NCBI GenBank assembly: GCA_964392085.1
Contig: CAYMOV010000127.1
Location: forward strand, 1 to 6,764
DNA from: CAYMOV01 sp964392085
GTDB lineage: Bacteria; Oederibacteriota; Muellerivitia; Muellerivitales; Muellerivitaceae
DNA length: 6,764 bases
Direction of reading: 5' to 3'
Part shown: positions 1 to 6,687 of the stretch, one piece after another
Position numbering within the stretch: the stretch's first letter is position 1
Layout of the letters: each line of letters starts with the position of its first letter
Translations under genes and position numbers: made by a program
Notes under the pieces: model-generated
The model's input: the letters and a program-made list of their open reading frames with translations, nothing else
Told to the model about the DNA's origin: nothing
Databases searched by the model: none

Positions 1-3000
1 ACCGGCCCCGACGGCCGGGCCACCTTCAAGGACTGGAAGAAGAACCCCTACAAGTTCGAGCCCCTGCTCATCTTGGCCGAGAACGGCGGGGACTGGTCGT
101 TCCTGCGGCTCGACCGCGCCCCCCTCGACACGTCCCGCTTCGACGTGGGCGGCGACCCCTACCAGGCCAAGGGCTGGGAAGGTTTCCTCACCAGCGACCG
201 GGGCCTCTACCGCCCGGGCGAGACCGTGCACCTGACCGGCGTCGTGCGCAAGGCCGACCTCTCGACCCCCATGCCCCTGCCGGTGAAGCTCAAGCTGTTC
301 GACGTGAGCGGCAACGAGATCCTCAGCCGGTCGGGCCAACTGGACGCCGACGGCCTGTCGGTGTTCGACCTGGAGCTGCCCGAGGACGCCTCCACGGGCC
401 AGATGGGCGCCAACCTCGAGCTGGAGAACGGGGTGTTCCTCGCCCACGCGGCCTTCAAGGTGGAGGAATTCATCCCCCATAAGATCCGCGTCGAGGTGTA
501 CGGCAAGGGCCGGCCCGTCCAGGGCAAGCTGTCCTATGAGGTGTCGGTGCACCACCTTTTCGGCCCGCCCGCGGCCAAACTGCCGGTCAAGTCCACGGTG
601 CGGCTCGTGCCCATGGAGTTCAAGCCCAAGCAGTGGGAAAGCTACCGCTTCACCGACGACTCGCGCCAGTATCCCGGCGAGACCCTGACGCCCCCCGACG
701 GCGTGACCGACGCCGAGGGCCGCCGCGACCTCGAACTGCCGGTCCCCGACTCGATCTTCCCGCCCTCCATGCTCAAGGCCGTGCTGTACGCCGAGTGCCT
801 CGACAGCGGGGGACGGCCCGTGGCCGCCAACTCGTCCCTCGAGGTGCACCGCTACGCCCAGTACCTGGGGATCAAGAGCCTGAAGGGCGCCACCGTGGCG
901 CCGGGCAAGCCCGTGACCCTGCGCTATGTGGCCGTGACGCCCGACGGCGAGCCGACCCGCCTGACGGGCCAGCTGTTGACCCTCAAGCGCCGCATCTGGT
1001 ACTCGGTCTTCCGCCGGTCGGGTTGGTCCGAGCGCGGCTTCCAGTCCGGCTACTACGACGAACTGGTGGGCACGAAGGCCCTGGACGTGGACGGCAAGGG
1101 CGAATACGCCTTCACGCCCGACAAGCCCGGCGAGTACACCGCCTACCTGGGCACGGAGGAGGGGGTGCGGACCTCGCTTTCCCTCACGGCCGAGGGGCCC
1201 GGGTCGAAGCCCGAACAGGACGAGGACCAAACCGCCAACCTCGACGCGCCCGAGAACCTGGCGCTGGCGCTGGACCAGAAGCACTACGCCCTCGGGGCCG
1301 TCCCGAAGGTGGTGGTGAAGGCGCCCTTCGCGGGCACGCTGATTTTGTCCGTCGAGCGCGAGAAGGTCTTCTGGGTGCGGCGCGTGGCCGTGCAGGCCGG
1401 TCCCAACGTGGTGGCCCTGCCCCCCGCGGCGGCCGCCTGGGCGCCCAACGTGTACGTGACCGCCGTGATGGCCCGCCCTCCCCGTGAGTCCATGAGGCTG
1501 ATGCCCCGCATGTCCTTCGGCGTGGCGCCGCTCAAGATCGACGCCCGGGCCTTTGAGATCAAGGCCACCTTCAAGACCCCCAAGGAAGTGGAGTCGCGCG
1601 GCGGCATCCCCGTGACCCTTTATACCGGCGTGCCGGGCGCCCGCGTGGTGCTGGCGGCGGTGGACGAGGGCATCCTCGACATCATCAGTTTCGCCACGCC
1701 CAATCCCTACGATTGGTTCTACCGCAAGCGCTCGCTCGACACGGCCACCTGGAGCCTCTTCACCGACGTTTTGCCCGAATTGTCGAGGCGCAAGGCGGTC
1801 GGCGGCGACGAGGAGGACAAGATGGTGGGTGGGGTCGCGTCACGGGCCGCCAAGCACCTCAACCCGGTGGCCGCCAAGCGCGTGGTGTCCTACGCGAAGT
1901 TCTCAGGGCTCCTCAAGGCCGACGCGGCGGGGCGCGTGGTCTACCGGTTCAGCGCCAAGGGATTCCACGGAGAGGCGCGGGTCATGGCCCTGGCCGTGAA
2001 GGGCCGCCGATTCGGCGGCGGGGCCTGGCGCGTCCAGGTGGCCGACGCCGTGGTGCTGGAACCCTCGTTCCCCCGGTTCCTGGCGCCGGGCGACAGCTTC
2101 GACCTGCCGCTTTTCCTCTCGAACCAGACCGACCGGCCCCAGACCCTGTCGGTGAAGTGGTCCTTGAAGGGCCCGGTCAAGATGGACGCCGGGGGCCCGG
2201 CCTCGACCGTGTTGGAGCCCAAGGGCCAGGGCCAGCTCAACTACCACGGCCTGGCGTTGGCCGACGCCGGGACGGCGCGCCTGAAGGTGTCCGTGGCGAC
2301 GGCCGAGGGCAAGACCTACGACGACGAGACCGAGATGTCGGTGCGGCCCCCGAACCCCCTGACCACGAAGGTCGACTACGGCGAGATCGCGCCGGGGGCC
2401 AAGGCGGACCTGTCGGTGCCGGGCGGCTTCATCGCCTCGGGCCAGAAGGTGCGCCTGTCGGTGTCCGCCAGCCCGCTGTTGCCGTACTTGGGCGGCCTCG
2501 ACTACCTCATCGCCTACCCCTATGGCTGCGCCGAGCAGATCACGTCCCAGGCCTTTCCGCTCCTGTACCTCAAGGACATGGGCCTCCTGACCGGCCGCTT
2601 CACGGGTCGGGCCCGGGCGGTGGAATACTATGTGCAGTCGGCGGTGGACCACCTGGAGCGGCAACAGCGCGAGGACGGCAGTTTCTCCTACTGGCCCCAC
2701 GACACCGTGGACGACCCCTACCTCTCGAACTACGTCTCGCACTTCCTGTTGGAGGCCGCGCGGCAGGGCTACGAGGTGAAGGCCCAGGCGCTGGAACGCG
2801 TCCGCAAGCGCATCGGCGCCATCCGGGTGCTGGGCCAGGGAGGTCGGCTCGACCGCCGCGCCGAGAACGTGGAGCGCACCGACTCGACCTACCTGCTGTA
2901 CCTGCGCGCCCTGGCGGGCTCGCCGGACCTGGAAAGCATGAACGCCCTGCGGGACAAGCCCGACGCCATGGAGAAGGAAAAGGCGAAACAGCGCAGGGAC

Positions 3001-3860
3001 TTCCTCCTGTCCCTGGCCTACTCGCTCTCGGGCGACAAGGCGAGCGCCCTCAAGGTGCTGCCCGTGAACCAGGTGCCCAACGGCCTGGTGCGGAGCCTCA
3101 ACGACGACTGGATGTCCGACGTGAAGTACAAGAGCCTGTACCTGTTGGCCCTCGCCGAGGCGGACCCCCAGTCGCCGGACATCCCGGCGCTGGTCAAGGG
3201 GTTCGGCAAGTACCTGAGGACCAACGGCGGCTTCGGCTCGACGCAGGACAACGCCTGGGCCCTCATGGCCCTCGCGAAGGCCGTGTCGATCCAGGGCGCC
3301 CTCAACCCGCTGAAGGCCGAGTGGGGCCTGGCGGGCGGTGAGGCGAAACCCCTGGCGGGCGAGTCGGGCCTGGTGCAGGACAAGTCGCTCAGCGGTAAGT
3401 CGCTGTTCATCCGCAACCTGGGCGCCCAACCGGCCTACTACCACCTGATGGCGGAGGGCACGGCCCTGGCGCCCGAGACCGTGGCGGTCTCCGACGGCCT
3501 GAAGTTGAAGCGTGAGTACCGCGACGAGAAGGGCGCCTTGGTGAACCTGGGGTCGGTGACCCAGGGCCAGATCGTGGTGGTGACCCTGAGGCTCGAGGCC
3601 CTGAAGCCGCTGGACAACGTGGTGATCGTGGACCTGTTGCCCGCGGGCTTCGAGGTGGACAACCCGCGGCTCAAGTCGCGCGGCCACATGGACTTCGAGC
3701 CGGAATGCAGTTTGGAACCGTCCCAAACCGACTTCAGGGACGACCGGGTGCTGTTGTTCACCGGGGAGATCACCGGCGAGGAGACCTTCAGCTACAGCGT
3801 GAGGGCCGTGACCCCCGGGCGCTACACCGTGCCGGCGCTTTTGGCCGAGGCCATGTACGA
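1..3860 (+). CDS. Bacterial alpha-2-macroglobulin family protein with thioester, partial at both ends
   Basis: A large envelope protease trap of the YfhM type. In this family, cleavage of a bait region exposes a Cys-Gln thioester that covalently captures the attacking protease in the periplasm; that mechanism is family knowledge. Seen here, in order: an MG2-type domain with GFLTSDRGLYRPGETVHLTG (about 181-243); further macroglobulin-like domains; a bait-region domain (about 1258-1690, with VDEGILD at its end); a candidate bait (about 1783-1887); the A2M core segment with GFHGEARVMAL and PSFPRFLAPGD (about 1960-2100); a thioester domain with CAEQ at 2527-2538 (about 2470-3400); and a C-terminal bMG10-type domain ending TPGRYTVPALLAEAMY. 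About 1286 codons are present. The frame is open from base 1, so the signal peptide and first domains lie outside the window. An apparent TTG start at 73 is only the first start-like codon and not the true start. The 3' end is lost in the N gap, probably only a few tens of residues short. Family assignment is firm; the gene name is not. The usual neighbour pbpC is not visible. Confidence 0.93.
1783..1887 (+). other. Candidate bait region of the A2M
   Basis: This segment lies between the VDEGILD/FATPNPYDWFY part of the bait-region domain and the SGLLKADAAGRVVYRFSAKGFHGEAR part of the core, where bacterial A2Ms carry their bait. It begins SRRKAVGGDEEDKMVGG and continues to NPVAAKRVVSY. It mixes Gly, small residues, dibasic pairs (RR, KR) and an acidic patch (DEED), which suggests an exposed flexible stretch with several trypsin-type sites. 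The boundaries are inferred from family layout only. Confidence 0.5.
2527..2538 (+). other. Thioester motif CAEQ of the A2M thioester domain
   Basis: The codons read Cys-Ala-Glu-Gln in the context YPYGCAEQITSQAFPLLYL. This matches the CxEQ consensus of thioester-containing A2M and complement proteins, in which the Cys thiol and the Gln side chain form the internal thioester. Many bacterial A2M paralogues lack this Cys, so its presence puts this copy in the class able to bind a protease covalently. Activity itself is inferred. Confidence 0.9.
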
Positions 3861-3960
3861 NNNNNNNNNNNNNNNNNNNNNNNNNNNNNNNNNNNNNNNN
3901 NNNNNNNNNNNNNNNNNNNNNNNNNNNNNNNNNNNNNNNNNNNNNNNNNNNNNNNNNNNN
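3861..3960. other. Assembly gap of 100 N
   Basis: Exactly 100 undetermined bases. This is the conventional placeholder for a scaffold gap of unknown length, so the distance and even the adjacency of the flanking genes rest only on scaffolding. The sequence before it ends inside the A2M C-terminal domain, and the sequence after it begins inside the membrane region of a histidine kinase. At minimum, the A2M stop codon and the kinase start codon are missing. Confidence 0.98.
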
Positions 3961-5124
3961 TCCTATAAGATCCTTTCCGCCGGCCTGGTGCTGTTCTTCC
4001 TGGTGATGACCCTCGTCAGTTGGGGCTTCCTGCGGAAGGGGTGGCTGAACCGGTCCGCGGGCTTCCTGCTCGTGGGCGTGCACCTGGCCGCCGTCCTCAA
4101 CACCTACGCCAACGGCGGGATCGCGTCGAAGGACAACCTCTTTTTCGCGGCCCCGGTGGTGCTCTCGCCCCTCCTCCTGGAAGTCCGTTGGGCCTGGGTC
4201 TCCGTGGGGTTCGTGTTCGTTGAACTCTCCGCCTTCGCCTGGCTGGGCTGGGCGGGCGTCGAGATCCCGAGGGTCCTGCCGGGCGTCCCGCTGGGCGTCT
4301 GGTTCCTGGGTGTCCTCATCCTGGCGCTCCTTTACCAGGCGATCCGCCTCTCGGTGGACGGTTGGACCCGGTCCCTGGACCTGGCGAACCGTGAATTGAC
4401 GGAACGGCGCCGCACCGAGACAGAGCGGGACGACCTCAAGCAACGGCTTTTCCAGGCCCAAAAGATGGAATCCCTGGGCCGGATGGCCGGGGGCGTGGCC
4501 CACGACTTCAAGAACCTCCTGATGGTGATCAACGACCGGTTGGAGGCCATCAAGGCCGTCCACTACGAGGACGAGGCATTGATCGCCGACATCACCCGGG
4601 TGGAGGAGGCCCTCCAGAAGGCCGAAGGCATGACCCGCAGCCTCCTGGACTTCTCCAAGAACCGCGTCCTGCGCCTCGAGAAGATCGAACTGGACGACCT
4701 GGTCCTGAAGGGCCAGCCCGTCCTGGTGCAGTTGCTGGGCACCAAGAAACAGTTGAGGATGGACCTGGGGGCCAAGGGGGCGATGGTGCTGGCCGACCGG
4801 TCGGGGTTGGAGCAGGTGTTGATCAACCTGACGGTGAACGCCCGGGAGGCCCTGGCCCCCGGCGGGTTGCTGGTGATCCGCACCGACGTCCAGGAGGGCG
4901 AGAAGGGGTCCGCCGTCCGCCTGAGCGTGAAGGACAACGGGCGCGGGATGACGGCCGAGGTGAGGGAACGCGTCTTCGAGCCGTTCTACACCACGAAGGA
5001 GAAGGGCACGGGCTTGGGGCTGGCGACCGTGTTCGGGGTGGTCCAGCAGTTGGGGGGGACGCTCGAGGTGGACTCGGCGCCCGGCCAGGGCACGACGTTT
5101 CGGATCCACCTGCCGAGGGTGTGA
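3961..5124 (+). CDS. Membrane sensor histidine kinase, 5' end lost in gap
   Basis: The C-terminal 387 residues of a two-component sensor kinase, which autophosphorylates on His and passes the phosphate to a response regulator. About five hydrophobic segments come first (roughly 3967-4032, 4054-4110, 4135-4185, 4189-4257, 4282-4344), with short loops and no large periplasmic domain. The loop containing NTYANGGIAS resembles the multi-pass sensor modules of many kinases. A charged helix likely to form a coiled coil (about 4366-4480) leads to the H box, SLGRMAGGVAHDFKNLL, with the phosphoacceptor His at 4501-4503. The N box NLTVNAREAL has its Asn at 4837-4839. G1 DNGRGM lies at 4933-4950, the F box FEPFYTTKEKG at 4975-5007 and G2 GTGLGLATV at 5005-5031. 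The protein ends TFRIHLPRV without a receiver domain, so this is not a hybrid kinase. The usual HDFNN reads HDFKN here. No response regulator is in view. The ligand is unknown, and the start codon and any first membrane helices lie in or before the gap. Confidence 0.92.
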   Translation, partial: SYKILSAGLVLFFLVMTLVSWGFLRKGWLNRSAGFLLVGVHLAAVLNTYANGGIASKDNLFFAAPVVLSPLLLEVRWAWVSVGFVFVELSAFAWLGWAGVEIPRVLPGVPLGVWFLGVLILALLYQAIRLSVDGWTRSLDLANRELTERRRTETERDDLKQRLFQAQKMESLGRMAGGVAHDFKNLLMVINDRLEAIKAVHYEDEALIADITRVEEALQKAEGMTRSLLDFSKNRVLRLEKIELDDLVLKGQPVLVQLLGTKKQLRMDLGAKGAMVLADRSGLEQVLINLTVNAREALAPGGLLVIRTDVQEGEKGSAVRLSVKDNGRGMTAEVRERVFEPFYTTKEKGTGLGLATVFGVVQQLGGTLEVDSAPGQGTTFRIHLPRV

Positions 5125-5129
5125 GGGAA

Positions 5130-5156
5130 GGCCCCTAAGCGTTCTTAGAGGGGGCC
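5130..5156. terminator. Possible bidirectional terminator hairpin between convergent genes
   Basis: CTAAG at 5135-5139 and CTTAG at 5144-5148 pair perfectly around a four-base loop. The stem can extend after a bulged A (5149) through CCC/GGG and then GG/CC with two unpaired bases. It sits between the kinase stop (5122-5124) and the stop of the minus-strand gene (5145-5147), partly inside the latter. No T-run follows on either strand, so intrinsic termination is uncertain. Confidence 0.3.
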
Positions 5157-6560
5157 GAACAATTGGACCAGGTTCGAGCCCGGTTCCACCACGAAGACGT
5201 CGCCGTTCGAGTCAACCGACAAGCCGTTCCCATAGTTCGCGCAACCCCAATGGGTGACCGGGGCCCCGGCGGCCGTGAATTCCTTGATGGTGTTATCGGT
5301 ATTATCCGCGACATAAACGGTGGTGCCCGCCGAATTGCACGCGACCCCGTTGGAATCACCGAACCCGCCGAAGGCCGCGACGGGGGTGCCTGACGCCGTG
5401 AACGACTTGACCTGGTGATGCCCTGAATCCATCACGAAAACGGTGGTGCCCTCCGAGTTGACCGCGACGCTGTCGTCGTTGTTGAACCCGCCGCCCCACT
5501 GGGTCACGAACCCGCCGGACGCGGTGAAAACCTGGACCAGGTCGTTGTTGTTGTCGGCCACGAAGACCGTCGTGCCGGCCGCGTTCGAGGCGACGTCGAA
5601 CGGCATGTTGAAGGTCCCGTTCCCGGTTCCCAAGCCGCCCCATTGGGTCACGAACGTCCCGCCGGCGGTGAAGACTTGGATCAGGTTGTTTCCGGTATCC
5701 GCCACGAAGATCGTCGTCCCAGCCCCGTCCGAGCCAATTCCCCAGGGGTATTGGATGGTTCCGTTCCCATGGCCCCAGCTTCCCCATTGGGTGACAAAAC
5801 CACTGGACGAATTCATGACCTGGATGAGGTTGTTGTAGGTGTCGCAAACGAAAAAGGTCGTTCCAGACGAGTTGACGGTGAGGTCGTAGGGTGAGGAGAA
5901 CCCCCCGTTGCCCGTACCGGTCCAACCCCACTGCTTGAGATAGGGATAGGGGGGCGTGGGAGTGAGGGTGAAAGTGCTTGTGCTGGTGGGGGTTCCGGTC
6001 TTCGTGGGCGACAAGGTCACCGTGGGCGTGAGGGTGGGGGTATCGGTGGGGGTGACGGTGGGCGAGTCGGTCTCCGTGAAGGTGGCGGAAGCCGTGGGGG
6101 ATTCGGTTTCCGTATCCGTTGGCGTGGTGGTGGGCGTGTCGGAAGCCGTGAACGTGGCGGTATTCGTGGGGAGGTCGGTAAACGTCTCCGTCGGCGTGGA
6201 GGTGGACGTGTCGGTATCCACCGGCGTGTCGGAGGGGGTCGGGGTCGGCGTCCCGGACTCCGTGGGGGTCGAAGAAAGGGTGGCGGTCGCGGTTTGGGTC
6301 GGGGAAGTGGTGGCCGTGTCCGCGGGCGTATCGGTGGGCGAAGGGGTTTTGGAACGGGTCGGGGATAGGGTGGGACTGTTGGTGGGGGTGGAAGTAAAGA
6401 CGGGGGTGGTGGTGGAGGTGCCGGTATAGGTGTTCGTGGGAGCGGCGGGTGGGGGCGCGGGAGCCGAGGGGCTTTCGCTCTTTTTACAGGCCTGGAAGGA
6501 TAGGAGGGTTACGATCAACAGGGGGAAGACAAAGCCGGAATAAACCGATTTCTTGGCCAA
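5145..6560 (-). CDS. Predicted lipoprotein with Thr/Pro-rich stalk and six-bladed NHL-type beta-propeller
   Basis: A complete 471-residue protein of unknown specific function. Residues 1-25 form a lipoprotein signal peptide: Lys3-Lys4, a hydrophobic core, then LLSFQAC with Cys25. This fits the broad lipobox pattern, although Phe at -3 and Gln at -2 are not the strict form. Lys at +2 does not signal inner-membrane retention. Residues ~41-203 are almost entirely Thr, Pro, Ser, Asp and Ala in TPT/TDT/TxT steps, probably an extended and possibly O-glycosylated stalk. Residues ~207-471 carry NHL-type repeats with the core GTTVFVADTxNNLIQVFTAxGxFVTQWG. Five clear blades plus a C-terminal half, closed by the N-terminal LKQWG strand, suggest a six-bladed propeller. 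Such propellers usually bind proteins, glycans or small ligands; the partner here is unknown. Translation starts at TTG (6558-6560) behind AGGACGAGG. No ATG or GTG lies in frame just upstream, and the next TTG (residue 15) would destroy the signal peptide. The gene converges on the kinase gene and appears to stand alone. Confidence 0.88.
   Translation of the reverse strand: MAKKSVYSGFVFPLLIVTLLSFQACKKSESPSAPAPPPAAPTNTYTGTSTTTPVFTSTPTNSPTLSPTRSKTPSPTDTPADTATTSPTQTATATLSSTPTESGTPTPTPSDTPVDTDTSTSTPTETFTDLPTNTATFTASDTPTTTPTDTETESPTASATFTETDSPTVTPTDTPTLTPTVTLSPTKTGTPTSTSTFTLTPTPPYPYLKQWGWTGTGNGGFSSPYDLTVNSSGTTFFVCDTYNNLIQVMNSSSGFVTQWGSWGHGNGTIQYPWGIGSDGAGTTIFVADTGNNLIQVFTAGGTFVTQWGGLGTGNGTFNMPFDVASNAAGTTVFVADNNNDLVQVFTASGGFVTQWGGGFNNDDSVAVNSEGTTVFVMDSGHHQVKSFTASGTPVAAFGGFGDSNGVACNSAGTTVYVADNTDNTIKEFTAAGAPVTHWGCANYGNGLSVDSNGDVFVVEPGSNLVQLFGPL
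5148..5942 (-). repeat. Tandem NHL-type propeller repeats
   Basis: The motif QWG or its variants recurs at residues ~210-212 (KQWG), 258-260, 306-308, 354-356, 396-398 (AFG) and 437-439 (HWG). The spacing is therefore 48, 48, 48, 42 and 41 residues. Each unit has GTTxFVxD followed by NNLIQVF and GxFVTQWG. The first three spacings share a GTGNGxF-type loop that is shortened in the later ones. At the DNA level the repeats are visible as recurring CCCCAYTGGGT boxes on the plus strand. Confidence 0.85.
5952..6440 (-). repeat. Low-complexity Thr/Pro-coding repeat tract (stalk)
   Basis: About 490 bases of imperfect short repeats. On the plus strand they read as variations of GTGGGGGT, GTGTCGG and CGTGGGC; on the coding strand they specify TPT, TDTPT and TFTxTPT. 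The repeats are degenerate at the third base and keep the same residue types, which looks like selection on protein composition rather than very recent expansion. Length variation between strains, or assembly collapse, is plausible in such a tract. Confidence 0.85.
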
Positions 6561-6569
6561 AGTGGACCG

Positions 6570-6578
6570 CCTCGTCCT
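6570..6578 (-). promoter_or_regulatory. Ribosome binding site for the TTG-started lipoprotein gene
   Basis: The coding strand reads AGGACGAGG, ending nine bases before the TTG start at 6560. It is a good purine-rich Shine-Dalgarno match at suitable spacing, and together with the intact signal peptide it supports the TTG start. Confidence 0.6.
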
Positions 6579-6635
6579 GGAAAATGAGTTTGTTTGACTT
6601 TGGTATTAACGGTCATTTGGAAAGTTGGACGTATG

Positions 6636-6648
6636 ATCCAGGCTGGAT
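6636..6648. promoter_or_regulatory. Perfect 13-base dyad, possible operator
   Basis: ATCCAG and CTGGAT form a perfect inverted repeat around a single central G, 76-88 bases upstream of the lipoprotein start codon. A dimeric regulator could bind it. It is short enough to occur by chance, and no regulator gene is adjacent. Confidence 0.2.
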
Positions 6649-6687
6649 GAGGGCGGGTGGCCCATTTAGCCGATATTCCGGTTAATT

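Larger units (their letters stand above)
6561..6687 (-). promoter_or_regulatory. AT-richer upstream region of the lipoprotein gene, likely holding its promoter
   Basis: The base composition becomes clearly more AT-rich than in the flanking genes, with stretches such as GGTTAATTATGATTTATATG on the plus strand (running to 6699). Read on the minus strand, TAATAC (6603-6608) and CATAAT (6685-6690) could serve as -10 elements, but neither has a convincing -35 about 17 bases upstream. I therefore cannot fix a promoter. Apart from the ribosome binding site and the 13-base dyad listed separately, I see no gene or RNA in this stretch. Confidence 0.35.

Noticed and set aside
73..75. TTG at 73 as the start of the A2M gene.
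   Set aside because: The frame is open to base 1 with family-like sequence (DWKKNPYKFEPLLIL), there is no signal peptide after it, and the domains expected before MG2 are missing.
1713..3341. A long plus-strand frame inside the A2M gene in another phase.
   Set aside because: Its Arg/Gly/Pro-rich translation is typical of out-of-frame reading of GC-rich DNA, whereas the A2M frame carries all recognisable family motifs.
1903..5109. A minus-strand open frame of more than 1000 codons opposite the A2M and kinase.
   Set aside because: It is the antisense shadow of strongly GC-biased codons, spans the N gap, and has His/Gln/Arg/Gly-rich composition without any domain motif.
5956..6429. A plus-strand frame encoding a Val/Gly-rich repetitive protein.
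   Set aside because: It is the antisense of the Thr/Pro stalk (GTG/GGG against ACC/CCC). The minus-strand frame has a signal peptide, ribosome binding site and propeller.
5952..6440. Short G-rich repeats that could be a CRISPR-like array or a telomere-like repeat.
   Set aside because: There are no constant repeats with unique spacers, and the periodicity is explained by Thr/Pro codons in frame.
6449..6685. A plus-strand open frame of 78 codons overlapping the lipoprotein start.
   Set aside because: It overlaps the signal peptide region of the well-supported minus-strand gene, shows no motif, and lies across the likely promoter.
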